Below, piece after piece: positions 1-8,172 of a DNA stretch of 64,000 nt. The stretch is from Deltaproteobacteria bacterium (GTDB lineage Bacteria > Myxococcota_A > UBA9160 > UBA6930): the NCBI GenBank assembly GCA_016875395.1, contig VGRF01000003.1, positions 124,001 to 188,000 of the forward strand. Direction: 5' to 3'. The notes beneath the pieces were generated by a model. The model had not been told where the DNA came from. It saw only the letters and a list, made by a program, of their open reading frames with translations, and ran no database searches. Made by a program: the position numbers and the translations under genes. Within the stretch, counting starts at the first letter, position 1; each line of letters opens with the position of its first letter.

Positions 1-653
1 TTCTCGGGCACGAGGCCGTGCAGCGCGACGACGTGGCGCGCGAAGAACGCCTCGGAAGCTGCGCGCGTCGCGGGCAGGTCGTGCTCGCGGGGCAGGACGC
101 GCTCGCGCAGGTCGTACACGCGATCGAAGCCGGTCCGATCCGCGATCATCACCTCACCGAGCAGCCACAGGAGATGCAGCGCGACCGCCGTGTCCTTGCG
201 ACCGCGGTAGTTCCACTCGCCGACGTGGTTGCCCTCGATCTCGCGGTTGGCGAGCGGACCGCGCTCGCGCAGAGCGCGCAGTGCGCTCCGCATCGCGCCA
301 GGGTGCTTCGCGCGAAAGCTCGCGACGTAGGCGTGACTGCGCGCCGCGCGCATCTGCGGGCGCCAGAAGCGGAACGTCTCGATCGGATAGAGATGGAGCC
401 AGCCGCCGTAGTCGAAGGCGCCGCGCTGCTCGTAGGCGACGCGCCGCAACAACTCGGGCACGTAGCCTTCGACGCGGCCGTAGAGCGCGATGTCCTGGCT
501 GCGCGCTGCGACGTTCAGCGGATCGAGCTGAAGCGCGTGCATCTCGCGAAGCGCCGCCGCAACGCCCGCTTCGCCCGCGAAGCGCCGGCCGGGCCAGAGC
601 CCCTGCGCGCCGAGCACGAAACGGCGGTGCGTCTGCTGAGAGACCGTGATCAC
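1..653 (-). CDS. YcaQ-like winged-helix DNA glycosylase family protein (partial)
   Basis: The reverse strand reads openly from a GTG start to the window edge, giving the first 217 residues; the C-terminus lies outside. The N-terminus (RRFVLGAQGLWPGRR, then MHALQLDPLNVAARSQD and FDYGGWLHLYPIE) matches the HTH_42/YcaQ family. Its best known member, E. coli YcaQ, is a DNA glycosylase that unhooks interstrand crosslinks; other members are uncharacterised. The GTG start shares bases with the TGA of the upstream CBM9-like gene, so the two are probably translationally coupled. The full family length is about 400 residues, so about half is seen. The family call is solid; the exact repair role is inferred. 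Confidence 0.8.
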   Translation of the reverse strand, partial: MITVSQQTHRRFVLGAQGLWPGRRFAGEAGVAAALREMHALQLDPLNVAARSQDIALYGRVEGYVPELLRRVAYEQRGAFDYGGWLHLYPIETFRFWRPQMRAARSHAYVASFRAKHPGAMRSALRALRERGPLANREIEGNHVGEWNYRGRKDTAVALHLLWLLGEVMIADRTGFDRVYDLRERVLPREHDLPATRAASEAFFARHVVALHGLVPE

Positions 654-1330
654 GCGAACTCCAGCACTCCGAAGTGCTGCGGCAGATGAAACTCCGCGGG
701 CTCTGCGTACGTCGGCGCCCACGCGCTGAACTCGTCGGGCCCGCCGCGCGGGCGCTCGATGCGAAAGAAGTTCGCGCGCCAGCGCTCGCCCGCGCGCGGC
801 GGCGCGGCTTCGAGTGACGCGAACGGGATCGCCCACTCGACGGACCAGCCTTCGTCCAAGTCGTCGCGCACGTCGAGCGTTCCCCGCACGCGCACGGCGC
901 GCTCCCAGCCCGCGCACACCCAGTCGAGGTTGGTGCGCATCGTCGCGCGCGCGAGGTCGGGGCTGTCGATGATGCCTTCCCAGTAGGCGCCGCGCGGGCT
1001 CAACTCGAGCTCGAAGTAGCGGCGCACGTCGCCGTTCGGCGCGAGGAACGCCTCGCACACTTCCTCGTCGTACGGGCGCTCGTTGCGCCCGCGATAGCTG
1101 CCCCACACGTCGCGGTCGGCGCAGTCGAATGCGACGTAGAGCCTCACGCCGTCGTGGCACACGCGCAGCGCAGTCGGCTGCACGCTGCCGCGCGCGTTGC
1201 CGGGGTCGCGGCCGTGCGACGCGGCGAGCGGTGTCGGGGCGAGATGCGTCCACGGGGACTTGTTGAGGTCGCCGTCGATCGGGACTCTTGCCGCGATGCG
1301 CGGAACCCTGAGCAGCGGCAGTTGCGGCAC
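650..1330 (-). CDS. CBM9-like carbohydrate-binding domain protein
   Basis: A 226-residue protein. Typical family-9-like carbohydrate-binding signatures are visible: an N-terminal IDGDLNKSPW, a central VAFDCADRDVWGSY, and the late WSVEWAIPFASLE followed by WRANFFRIERP. Stand-alone proteins of this family are common in bacteria but their ligands are mostly unknown. No signal peptide is visible, so it is probably cytoplasmic. The GTG start was chosen because the reading frame upstream runs antisense into the divergent kinase gene. Its stop codon overlaps the start of the next gene. A link to the divergent sugar kinase is plausible but inferred. Confidence 0.7.
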   Translation of the reverse strand: MPQLPLLRVPRIAARVPIDGDLNKSPWTHLAPTPLAASHGRDPGNARGSVQPTALRVCHDGVRLYVAFDCADRDVWGSYRGRNERPYDEEVCEAFLAPNGDVRRYFELELSPRGAYWEGIIDSPDLARATMRTNLDWVCAGWERAVRVRGTLDVRDDLDEGWSVEWAIPFASLEAAPPRAGERWRANFFRIERPRGGPDEFSAWAPTYAEPAEFHLPQHFGVLEFA

Positions 1331-1357
1331 GAGCGGCCTCCGGCGGCGAGTGCGCGC

Positions 1358-2476
1358 ATGAGTAGCTCCGCCGACGAGGCGCTGCTGCGGGAAGTGGCGG
1401 AAGCGTTCGCGCTGCCCGGTCGCTGGCTCGGCTCGCGCGCGTTCGGCAGCGGACACATCAACACCACGGTGCTCGCCGAGCTCGAGACGCCACGCGGCCC
1501 CGCGCGCTTCGTGCAGCAGCGCATCAACCGCGCCGTGTTCCGCGAGCCTGCGCAGGTGATGGAGAACTTCGCGCGCGTGGTCGCGCACCAGCGCCGCGCG
1601 CTCGAGCGCGAGGGCGTGCGCGACGTCGATCGCCACGTGCTCACGCTGGTGCCGACTCGCAGCGGAGCCAGCTTCTTCGTGGATTCTTGCGGCGACACCT
1701 GGCGCACCGTGCCGCTGATCTCGGGCGCGCACACGCAGGATGTGCCGCGCGGCGAAACCGACGCGCGCAGCGCCGCCTTCGCGTTCGGGCGCTTTCTCGC
1801 ACAGCTCGCGGATCTGCCGCCGCCGCGCCTGCACGAGACGATTCCGCGCTTCCACGACGCGCGGCTGCGCTTCGAGCAGCTGCAAGAGGCCGTGCGCGCC
1901 GACGCCGCGGGGCGGCTCGCGGGCTGCCGCGCAGAGGTGGAGCTCGCGCTCGCGCGCGAGCCGGTGGTGGCGCGCTTCGAGGCGCTGAAGCGCAGCGGCG
2001 CGCTTCCCGAACGCGTCGCGCACAACGACACGAAGCTGAACAATGTGCTGCTCGACGACACCACGGGCGAGGGGCTGTGCGTGATCGACCTCGACACGGT
2101 GATGCCGGGCACGGCGCTCACCGACTTCGGCGACCTCGCGCACAGCGCCGCGACGCGTGCCGCCGAGGACGAGCGCGACCTGTCGCTCGTGCGCGTCGAT
2201 ACGATGCTCTTCGCCGCGCTCGCGGACGGCTTCGTGCGCGGCTGCGGCCCGAGCCTCGGCGCCGAGGAACGCGTCGCCCTGCCCTTCGGCGCGCAGCTGA
2301 TGTGCCTCGTGCTCGGCATGCGATTCCTCGCCGATCACCTGCGCGGCGACACCTACTTCCGCGTTCACCGCGAGGCGCACAACCTCGACCGCGCGCGCAC
2401 GCAGCTCGCGCTCGTCGCGGACTACGTGCGCAAGCAGCGCGAGCTGAGCGACGCCGTCGCCGCGATCCGCGCGTAG
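1358..2476 (+). CDS. NahK-like aminoglycoside-phosphotransferase-fold sugar kinase
   Basis: A 372-residue APH-fold kinase. The phrase FVQQRINRAVFREPAQVMEN near the N-terminus is typical of the N-acetylhexosamine 1-kinase (NahK)/mucin-desulfatase group. The catalytic loop HNDTKLNN lies at residues 222-229 (base Asp224) and the metal-binding IDLDT at 243-247 (Asp244/Asp246). It would phosphorylate a small polyol or hexosamine in the cytoplasm with ATP; the substrate is not proven by sequence. The ATG was chosen because earlier in-frame codons overlap the divergent CBM9-like gene. An EamA transporter follows after 6 bases, suggesting one transcript. Confidence 0.75.
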   Translation: MSSSADEALLREVAEAFALPGRWLGSRAFGSGHINTTVLAELETPRGPARFVQQRINRAVFREPAQVMENFARVVAHQRRALEREGVRDVDRHVLTLVPTRSGASFFVDSCGDTWRTVPLISGAHTQDVPRGETDARSAAFAFGRFLAQLADLPPPRLHETIPRFHDARLRFEQLQEAVRADAAGRLAGCRAEVELALAREPVVARFEALKRSGALPERVAHNDTKLNNVLLDDTTGEGLCVIDLDTVMPGTALTDFGDLAHSAATRAAEDERDLSLVRVDTMLFAALADGFVRGCGPSLGAEERVALPFGAQLMCLVLGMRFLADHLRGDTYFRVHREAHNLDRARTQLALVADYVRKQRELSDAVAAIRA

Positions 2477-2482
2477 CGCGCA

Positions 2483-3328
2483 GTGACCACCGCCGTCTTC
2501 GTCGCGATGCTGGCGAGCGCGCTGCTGCACGCGAGCTGGAACGCGTGGGTGAAGGCGCGGCCCGATCCTTACGGCGCACTGGTCGTGCTCGGCGTCGCGG
2601 CGGCTTGGCCGAACGTGTTGTTGTTGGCGTGGGCGGGCTTGCCGGATCACGCCGCGTGGGGCTGGGTCGCGCTCACCGTCGCGCTCAGTGTGCCGGCGCA
2701 GGCGCTGCTCGGGCGCGCATATCACGAGGGCGACTTCGCGGTCGCGTATCCGATCGTGCGCGGGATGAATCCGCTCGTGATCGCGCTCGCCGCGATCCCG
2801 CTCTTCGGCGAGCAGCTCGCGCCGCTCGGCTTCGCGGGCGTCGCCGGCATCTCGTTCGGCATCGCGCTGCTCGGCTGGGAGGCCGCGCGCCGCTCGCGCA
2901 CGATCTCGGCACGCGGCGTCGCGTTCGCGGCGCTCTCGGCGCTGGTCACCGCGGGCGCCGCGCTCACCGACACGCTCGGTGCGCGCGCAGCGAACGCGCC
3001 GTTCTCGTACGGCCCGCTGATCGCGATCGGCAACGCCGTGGCGATGGCGGCCTATCAGTCGCACCGCATCCACGTCGGGCGCACGATCGCCGCGCACTGG
3101 CAGCTCGCGCTGTTCGGCCCGCTGCTCTCCACTGCTTCGTATCAGCTCGCGATGTGGTCGATCGTGCGCGCGCCAGCGGGTCTCGTCATCTCGCTGCGCG
3201 AGACGAGCATGCTGTTCGCCGTGGCGATCGGCGCGCTGTTCCTCAGCGAGCGCGTCGGCGCGTGGCGCTGGGTTGCAGTCTGCGTGGTGTTCGCGGGCGT
3301 GATCGCGATTCGCCTCGCGAGCACGTGA
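2483..3328 (+). CDS. EamA/DMT-superfamily membrane transporter
   Basis: A 281-residue hydrophobic protein with about ten predicted membrane helices in two EamA repeats. The first repeat shows LLHASWNAWVKARPDPY and YPIVRGMNPLVIALAAI; the second ends with GLVISLRETSMLFAVAIGA and a final helix WVAVCVVFAGVIAIRLAS. Drug/metabolite transporters of this type move small metabolites or amino acids across the inner membrane; the substrate cannot be told. It starts with GTG, 6 bases after the kinase stop, and is probably co-transcribed with it. A weak hairpin follows the stop (stem GCGAAGC/GCTTCGC, about 3329-3348). Confidence 0.85.
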   Translation: MTTAVFVAMLASALLHASWNAWVKARPDPYGALVVLGVAAAWPNVLLLAWAGLPDHAAWGWVALTVALSVPAQALLGRAYHEGDFAVAYPIVRGMNPLVIALAAIPLFGEQLAPLGFAGVAGISFGIALLGWEAARRSRTISARGVAFAALSALVTAGAALTDTLGARAANAPFSYGPLIAIGNAVAMAAYQSHRIHVGRTIAAHWQLALFGPLLSTASYQLAMWSIVRAPAGLVISLRETSMLFAVAIGALFLSERVGAWRWVAVCVVFAGVIAIRLAST

Positions 3329-3339
3329 GCGAAGCGCGG

Positions 3340-3345
3340 TAGCTT
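3340..3345 (+). promoter_or_regulatory. -10-like TAGCTT element
   Basis: TAGCTT fits the TANNNT form of a sigma-70 -10 box and lies 19 bases before the GTG of the DUF1428 gene. The same element type (TAGCNT) stands 20-40 bases before several other starts in this window. No clear -35 is visible. It overlaps the small hairpin after the EamA gene. Confidence 0.25.
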
Positions 3346-3364
3346 CGCGCGCGGAGGGGAACCC

Positions 3365-3724
3365 GTGGCCAACTACGTCGACGGCTTCGTGATGCCGATT
3401 CCGAGGAAGAACACCGAGGCCTATCGCCGTGTCGCGAAGGCGCTCGCGAAGATCTGGCGCGCTCACGGCGCGCTCGCGTACGTGGAGTGCATCGCCGACG
3501 ACGTGAAGCCCGGGAAGTGGACCTCGTTCCCGCAGGCCGTGAAGCTGAAGCCCGGCGAAGTCGTGTGGTTCTCGTGGATCGTGTTCAAGTCGCGCGCGCA
3601 TCGCGATCGCGTGAACGCGGCGGTGATGAAGGATCCGCGCGCGCAGAAGATCATGTCCGGGCCGACCACCTTCGATGGCCGCCGCATGGTTTACGGCGGC
3701 TTCAAGGCGCAGGTCGAGGCGTAG
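3365..3724 (+). CDS. DUF1428 (YbaA-like) protein
   Basis: A 119-residue cytoplasmic protein of the DUF1428/YbaA family, a ferredoxin-like dimeric alpha/beta-barrel fold without known activity. Signatures are YVDGFVMPIPRKNTEAYR at the N-terminus, FKSRAHRDRVNAAVMKDPR in the middle and FDGRRMVYGGFKA at the end, all usual for the family and at usual length. The GTG start follows a GGAGGGG ribosome site at good spacing. It precedes the PPOX-like gene by 23 bases, so the two may share a transcript. Confidence 0.85.
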   Translation: MANYVDGFVMPIPRKNTEAYRRVAKALAKIWRAHGALAYVECIADDVKPGKWTSFPQAVKLKPGEVVWFSWIVFKSRAHRDRVNAAVMKDPRAQKIMSGPTTFDGRRMVYGGFKAQVEA

Positions 3725-3747
3725 CCCGTAACAACCGGAGGTTCGCG

Positions 3748-4125
3748 ATGAGCATCCCCGTCTCGCTCGAGAAGCTGCGCGCCGAGGTGGAGCGCTACGG
3801 CAGGGCGCCGTTCCTGCTCACGGTGAGCGACGACGCTCGGCCGCACAGCGTCTCGGTCGCAGTCGCGTGGGATGGCGACGCGCTCGCGATGAACCCGGGC
3901 AAGCGCACGCGCGCGAACGTGGCGGCGCGGCCCCTCGTGAGCTTGTTGTGGGCGCCGATAGAGCCCGGCGGATACAGCCTGATCGTCGACGCCGAAGGCA
4001 GCCTTCGCGGCGAGGGCGACGCCGCGCGCGTGCTCGCGCGCCCGACGCGCGCCGTGCTGCACCGCCCCGCGACGCCCGAGACCGTGCTGAAGGACGGCTG
4101 CAGCGCGGACTGCGTGCGCGTCTGA
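3748..4125 (+). CDS. pyridoxamine 5'-phosphate oxidase-like flavin-binding protein
   Basis: A 125-residue split-barrel protein of the PPOX/F420-binding superfamily. The pattern FLLTVSDDARPHSVSVAVAW followed by MNPGKRTRANVAARPLVSLLW is the usual first half of such proteins. It probably binds FMN, F420 or haem; the activity is unknown. The ATG follows an excellent CCGGAGG site. Another PPOX-type protein occurs in this window at 30051-30623, and two more proteins near 4.5 and 49 kb could belong to the same fold, but they are not close copies. The gene ends just before the first cluster of palindromic repeats. Confidence 0.75.
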   Translation: MSIPVSLEKLRAEVERYGRAPFLLTVSDDARPHSVSVAVAWDGDALAMNPGKRTRANVAARPLVSLLWAPIEPGGYSLIVDAEGSLRGEGDAARVLARPTRAVLHRPATPETVLKDGCSADCVRV

Positions 4126-4136
4126 CCCCACGGGAC

Positions 4137-4228
4137 GCGCACCGGGGACGTACGTGCACCTCGGAACGCGTGAAAGTGCACGTACGTCCCAGGTGCGCGC
4201 TTTGGTGCACGTACGTCCCCTGTGCGCG
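4137..4228. repeat. inverted repeat cluster of GGGGACGTACGTGCAC units
   Basis: Three copies of one word fill the gap between two convergent genes: one forward (4144-4159) and two reverse (4176-4190 and 4205-4220). Each is bordered on the G-run side by GCGCAC or its complement. Opposed copies can pair into a long hairpin, as REP/BIME-type elements do. A second cluster of the same word lies at 39012-39139. No associated transposase is present in the window. Function unknown; transcription end, nucleoid-protein binding or REP mobilisation are all possible. Confidence 0.75.
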
Positions 4229-4229
4229 C

Positions 4230-4700
4230 TCAGCTGCGCGGCGTCACGCGCCAGTAGCGCGTCGGGGGCGGCGGGGGCTCGCCGGGCTTCGGGTCGGGGA
4301 ACTTGTACTTCGCCGCGTAGGCGAGCATGAGGCGCTCGAAGGTGTCGCCGCGCTCGTCGTAGGGAACGAGGCGGACCTCGTAGATCTTCCCGTCGATCTT
4401 CAGCCGCACGTCCGGATTCGCGTCGGCCCACGCTGGCCAGCGCTTCGTCTCGGGGTCGCGCGCGCCGAGGTAGAGGTCGCCGTCTAGCGCTGCGCACCAG
4501 ATCGTGACCGAGTGCGGGAGGCCGAGGAAGCCACTCACCTCCACGGAGATTTCTTCCTGTGCGTCGGTGAAGGACCAGTCGGCCGGGAAGTCCGTCACGT
4601 CGCCTGATAAGTGCAGGCCCGGGCGCCGGTCCGAGGGGTCGATGCAGGCGCACAGCGCGAGCGCGATCCCGAGTGCGAGCCAGCGAGTTGCGAGCGACAT
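4230..4700 (-). CDS. small secreted lipoprotein of unknown function
   Basis: A 156-residue protein with a lipoprotein signal (WLALGIALALCAC, acylation Cys near residue 19). The mature part, with LPHSVTIWCAALDGDLYLG, VRLKIDGKIYEVRLV and a Pro-rich tail PPPPPTRYWRV, recalls the split-barrel fold of deazaflavin-dependent nitroreductase/DUF2255-like proteins. That match is only by eye. The ATG is preceded by a strong GGAGGAG site, and TAGGCT (4721-4726) may serve as its -10. It stands alone between the repeat cluster and the Rieske operon. Sure of lipoprotein export, unsure of function. Confidence 0.65.
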   Translation of the reverse strand: MSLATRWLALGIALALCACIDPSDRRPGLHLSGDVTDFPADWSFTDAQEEISVEVSGFLGLPHSVTIWCAALDGDLYLGARDPETKRWPAWADANPDVRLKIDGKIYEVRLVPYDERGDTFERLMLAYAAKYKFPDPKPGEPPPPPTRYWRVTPRS

Positions 4701-4810
4701 GGCTCCTCCTTCGCGCGCGCAGCCTAGTCCGCGGCGCCGCCGCCTGCGCCATGCTTTGCGGGACTTCCGCGGTGAACGGGGTGCCGGTCGAGGTGGAGGC
4801 GATCGCGTAG

Positions 4811-6190
4811 TCAGGCGCCGCGCGATCCGGACTCGCGATCGTCCGCGAGGTAACGCTCCAGCTCCGCGTGGAAGTGGCGCAGGCGCTGCTCTTGCTCGCC
4901 CCACAGCTGGCCCTTGAAGCCGCGCGAGCGCACGCCGCGCTGCACTTCGGGCAGCAGCTCCGCGTCCTGCGAGAGCACTTGGCCGAGGTTTCCGTCCTCG
5001 CCGACGCCGAACTTCTCGAGCGGCGGCCGCACGCGCCCTGATAAGTCGGTGCCCTCGGGAATCCCCATCCAGTCGGGCGCCTTGTGGTGCGGGTCCTCGC
5101 TCGTCCGGATCAGCGTCATGGTGTTGTAGAAGAAGCGCTCCGGGTCGGTCGGGTGTGGCAGGAAGCGCATCAGGAACACGCCTTCCGGGTGACAGCCGAT
5201 CTGCACGTTGGGGAAGATGCCCGTGGCCCAGCTGTCGGTGAGCTGACCGTCGCTGAAGTGCGCGTAGTCGACGCCGCTCTTCGCAGCGTTCGCGCGCTTT
5301 GCCCGCGCGATGGCGGCGCGCACGCCGCGCGCATCGCCCTGATGACTCGTGGGGTCGACGCCGACGGTCTGCAGCATGTACGCGAGTCCGTCGTTGAGCG
5401 TGTCCTGATCCTTGATGCGCGGACTCATCTGGCCGATCGGCACGATCATGCGGCTCGCGCCGTGCGGATAGAGGTCGTACTGCACGGCGAGGTCGGCCAT
5501 CACGTAGCGCGTCTCGGGGTGAACGACGTGCAGGTGATACGACTCGTAGAACGCCTCGACGCCGATCTTCCAGTTCGCCGCCCACTCCGTCTGCACGTGG
5601 CGCACGACTTTCATCCGATCGATGCCGTAGGCCTCGAGGTACCCGGGCGGGAGCCCGATGCGCTCGCGCAGCGGCGGCGCGTGCTCGTCCATGTTCACGA
5701 ACACGATGCCCGCGTACTCCTCGCAGCGAATCTCGGCGAGCCCGCGCGCTTCGCAGAGCACCTCGTCGCGGAAGGTCTCGCGGTCGGTCACGCCGAGCAG
5801 CTCGCCGCGGTGGTTGAAGCGCCACGCGTGGAACGGGCAGACGTGGAAGCTCTTCTTGCCGTACGGCTGCGCGACGAGCCGCGTGCCGCGGTGCGTGCAG
5901 ACGTTGTAGAAGGCGCGCACGCCCGCTTCGGTGCGCGAGATGATGAAGCTCTCGCGCCCGATCTCGAACAAGCAGTACGAGCCGATCTCGGGCAGGTCGG
6001 TGGAAACGGCGGCGATCAGCCACGTCTTCGGCCAGAGGCGCTCCCACTCGAGCGCCATGAACTCGCGCGAGTGGTACCGCGCGGGATCGACCGTGGCGGT
6101 GCCGTTGTCGACGTACGGCAGCTTCGCTTCGAGCGAGCCCGCGGGCGCGCTCGGGTTCACGATCGTGCCGCGGCGAAAGTCGTAGGCCAT
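4811..6190 (-). CDS. Rieske [2Fe-2S] ring-hydroxylating oxygenase alpha subunit
   Basis: A 459-residue oxygenase. The Rieske cluster ligands are C98-x-H100 and C118-x2-H121 (CTHRG then CPFHAW). The mononuclear iron site in the C-terminal domain follows E216-x2-H219-x4-H224 (EAFYESYHLHVVH). Such enzymes insert O2 into aromatic, steroid or terpenoid rings with electrons from a separate reductase, which is not encoded here. It is the last gene of a six-gene operon with acyl-CoA synthetase, two hydratases, thiolase and DUF35. This context suggests an alicyclic or steroid-like substrate. The substrate is inferred; the enzyme class is clear. Confidence 0.92.
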   Translation of the reverse strand: MAYDFRRGTIVNPSAPAGSLEAKLPYVDNGTATVDPARYHSREFMALEWERLWPKTWLIAAVSTDLPEIGSYCLFEIGRESFIISRTEAGVRAFYNVCTHRGTRLVAQPYGKKSFHVCPFHAWRFNHRGELLGVTDRETFRDEVLCEARGLAEIRCEEYAGIVFVNMDEHAPPLRERIGLPPGYLEAYGIDRMKVVRHVQTEWAANWKIGVEAFYESYHLHVVHPETRYVMADLAVQYDLYPHGASRMIVPIGQMSPRIKDQDTLNDGLAYMLQTVGVDPTSHQGDARGVRAAIARAKRANAAKSGVDYAHFSDGQLTDSWATGIFPNVQIGCHPEGVFLMRFLPHPTDPERFFYNTMTLIRTSEDPHHKAPDWMGIPEGTDLSGRVRPPLEKFGVGEDGNLGQVLSQDAELLPEVQRGVRSRGFKGQLWGEQEQRLRHFHAELERYLADDRESGSRGA

Positions 6191-6191
6191 C

Positions 6192-6599
6192 TCAGCTCTC
6201 CAGCGTGAACACCGGAACGGTGATCGCGTCGCTCCACGCATCGAAGCGTACGCGCACACTCGCGCCGATGCGCACCGCATCGGGCGCGCAGCCGACGACG
6301 TTGCTCATCAGCGTCGGCCCCTCCGCAAGCTCGATCAGCGCGACGACGTAAGGCACCTCGGGCTCGTAGGCTGCGGACACCGCGCGCCGAATCACCGTGA
6401 ACGACTTCACGCGCCCGCGGCCTGAGGCTTCGCTCCAGGCGAGCCGCTCGCTCGCGCATGAGGTGCAGATCGAGCGCGGGTAGAACTGGTGCTTCGCGCA
6501 GGCCTCGCAGCGCTGCAGCACGAGTCGGCCCTCGCGCGCCGCGGCCCAGTACGGGGCCGACACAGGCGTGGGCGTGGGAAGTGCTTTCGTCTCCGCCAT
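6192..6599 (-). CDS. DUF35 zinc-ribbon/OB-fold protein, thiolase partner
   Basis: A 135-residue protein with an N-terminal rubredoxin-like zinc ribbon (C31-x2-C34, C45-x2-C48) and a C-terminal OB fold (SNVVGCAPDAVRIGASVRV). DUF35 proteins form obligate complexes with thiolase-superfamily enzymes, as in the Ltp2-ChsH2 retro-aldolase of cholesterol side-chain degradation. Here the gene directly follows a thiolase, its ATG overlapping the thiolase TGA (TGATG), so the two products are probably made together. A GTG one codon upstream is an alternative start. A second DUF35/thiolase pair lies at 39.2-40.7 kb. Confidence 0.88.
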   Translation of the reverse strand: MAETKALPTPTPVSAPYWAAAREGRLVLQRCEACAKHQFYPRSICTSCASERLAWSEASGRGRVKSFTVIRRAVSAAYEPEVPYVVALIELAEGPTLMSNVVGCAPDAVRIGASVRVRFDAWSDAITVPVFTLES

Positions 6600-7762
6600 C
6601 ACGCGCCCTTCCCTAACAAGAGCGTCGCGTGGCTGGAGAGAATGCCGCCCTGCGCGTGGAGCAGCGCAATCTCCGCGCCTGCGACCTGCCGCGCGCCGGC
6701 CGCGCCGCGCAGCTGCGCCACGGCCTCGGTCAGCGCGAACATCGAGCCGGGGTTGCCGGGGTGACAGTGCGAGAGCAGGCCGCCGTGCGTGTTGATCGGC
6801 AGCTCGCCGCCGATGCGCGCGCGGCCCTCCGCCACGAACGCGCCGGCTTCGCCGGGCTTGCAGAAGCCGAGGTCCTCGAGCTCGACCAGCACGACGGGCG
6901 TGAAGCAGTCGTAGACGTAGGCGACGTCGACCTCGCGCGGGCCGAGCTTCGCCATCGCGTAGGCGCGCTCGCCCGAGTGCTTCGCGAACGAGCTGGTGAG
7001 CGAGTGCGCCTGCGAGATGTGCTCGTGACCGTGCGCCTCGCCGGCCCCCAACAAGACGACCGGCGCGTGCGGGAAGTCGCGCGCGCGCTCGGCGCGCGTG
7101 AGCACGATCGCGGCGCCGCCGTCCGAGACGAGCGAGCAGTCGAGCAGGCGCAGCGGGTCCGCGATGAGGCGGCTCGCGAGCACGTCTTCCACCGTGATCG
7201 GGTCGCGCATCTGCGCGTGGGGATGCAGTGCGGCGTGGGCGCGGTGCGTCACCGCCACGGCCGCGAACTGCTCGGGCGTGGCGCCGAACTCGTGCAGGTA
7301 GGCCTGCGCGATCAGGGCGTAATAACCGGGCACCGTCGCGCCGTACGGCGTCTCGAACTCGGGGTGCCCGGACGACGACTGCGTGACCATCGCCTGCGCG
7401 CGAGAGAGCCCGCTGCGCAGCGAGTCGGCCATCGACACGACGACGGTCTCACACAGCCCCGCCTGAATCGCCGCTGCGGCCTGCGCGATCACCGAGAACG
7501 TGGTGCCGCCGCCGGCGTTCGCGCTCATGCACCAGCGCGGGAAGATTTGCAGATACTCCGCGATCGCCTCCGCGTGATACATGCGCGGCTGCGCCATCGA
7601 GTTGCAGGTGACGAGGCCGTCGACCTGTTCTTTGCGCAGCCCGGCGTCCGCGAGCGCGCGCAGCGCGGCCAGGACGCACAGCTGCGTCGCGTCCTTGTCG
7701 GGAACTTTGCCCACCGCGGTATCCGCGGCGCCCACGATCGCGACGCTGCCGGCGAGGCTCAT
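6599..7762 (-). CDS. SCP-x/Ltp2-type thiolase-fold protein, probable acyl-CoA retro-aldolase or thiolase
   Basis: A 387-residue thiolase-superfamily protein. The N-terminal VAIVGAADTAVGKVPDKDA and C-terminal NTHGGLLSHCHPGNPG are typical of the lipid-transfer-protein thiolases. The usual nucleophilic cysteine position reads SANAGGGTTFSV, with Gly where Cys is expected. This argues against a classical thiolase and for a DUF35-dependent retro-aldolase of the Ltp2 kind. That would cleave a 3-hydroxyacyl-CoA made by the hydratases upstream. Start and stop overlap both neighbours, so coupling is tight. The class is firm; the aldolase reading is inference from context and the missing Cys. Confidence 0.88.
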   Translation of the reverse strand: MSLAGSVAIVGAADTAVGKVPDKDATQLCVLAALRALADAGLRKEQVDGLVTCNSMAQPRMYHAEAIAEYLQIFPRWCMSANAGGGTTFSVIAQAAAAIQAGLCETVVVSMADSLRSGLSRAQAMVTQSSSGHPEFETPYGATVPGYYALIAQAYLHEFGATPEQFAAVAVTHRAHAALHPHAQMRDPITVEDVLASRLIADPLRLLDCSLVSDGGAAIVLTRAERARDFPHAPVVLLGAGEAHGHEHISQAHSLTSSFAKHSGERAYAMAKLGPREVDVAYVYDCFTPVVLVELEDLGFCKPGEAGAFVAEGRARIGGELPINTHGGLLSHCHPGNPGSMFALTEAVAQLRGAAGARQVAGAEIALLHAQGGILSSHATLLLGKGA

Positions 7763-8172
7763 CGCGCGAGCCTCACGCGCGCCGTGCCGGGCGTGATCAC
7801 CTCGCCCGCTGCGTTCTTCACCCACAGCTCGAGGTCGGCCTCGCGCGCCCCGGCGTCGACGGACTTCACGACGCCGCCGACGCACACCTCGTCGTCGACG
7901 AAGCACGCGAGCCGGTTCGAGTACGAGAATCGCACGATGCGTCCCTCGCCGAGCCAGTCCTCCGCGCACTGCGCCAGCCAGTCCCCCAACAACGGACCGG
8001 GCACCACGAGGCCCGCGTAGCCCTCGGCCTGCGTCGCGTACTCGCGCTCGTAGTGGATTCGGTGCGCGTTCCAGAGCGCGGCGTTGTAGAAGAACGACTG
8101 CACGATGTCGCAGCGCCGCCGCAGCTCGGGCAGCGCATCGCCAGCGCGCACGTTCGAGGACGCCGCGCTCAT
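7759..8172 (-). CDS. MaoC-like hotdog hydratase, C-terminal-half type
   Basis: A 137-residue single hotdog-domain protein. The phrase YATQAEGYAGLVVPGPLLGDWL matches the catalytic-type half of HTD2/mesaconyl-CoA hydratase-like proteins, with VDDEVCVGGVV and a final GEVITPGTARVRL. It probably pairs with the adjacent hotdog gene to form one double-hotdog enoyl-CoA hydratase, as ChsH1 and ChsH2 do in steroid degradation. The gene overlaps both neighbours by four bases (ATGA). The substrate is an unsaturated acyl-CoA, not otherwise defined. Confidence 0.8.
   Translation of the reverse strand: MSAASSNVRAGDALPELRRRCDIVQSFFYNAALWNAHRIHYEREYATQAEGYAGLVVPGPLLGDWLAQCAEDWLGEGRIVRFSYSNRLACFVDDEVCVGGVVKSVDAGAREADLELWVKNAAGEVITPGTARVRLAR

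Noticed and set aside
1333-3601. Long N-terminal extension of the CBM9-like frame on the minus strand
   Set aside because: The upstream part is antisense to the sugar kinase and EamA genes and has no similarity; the short GTG start fits the domain.
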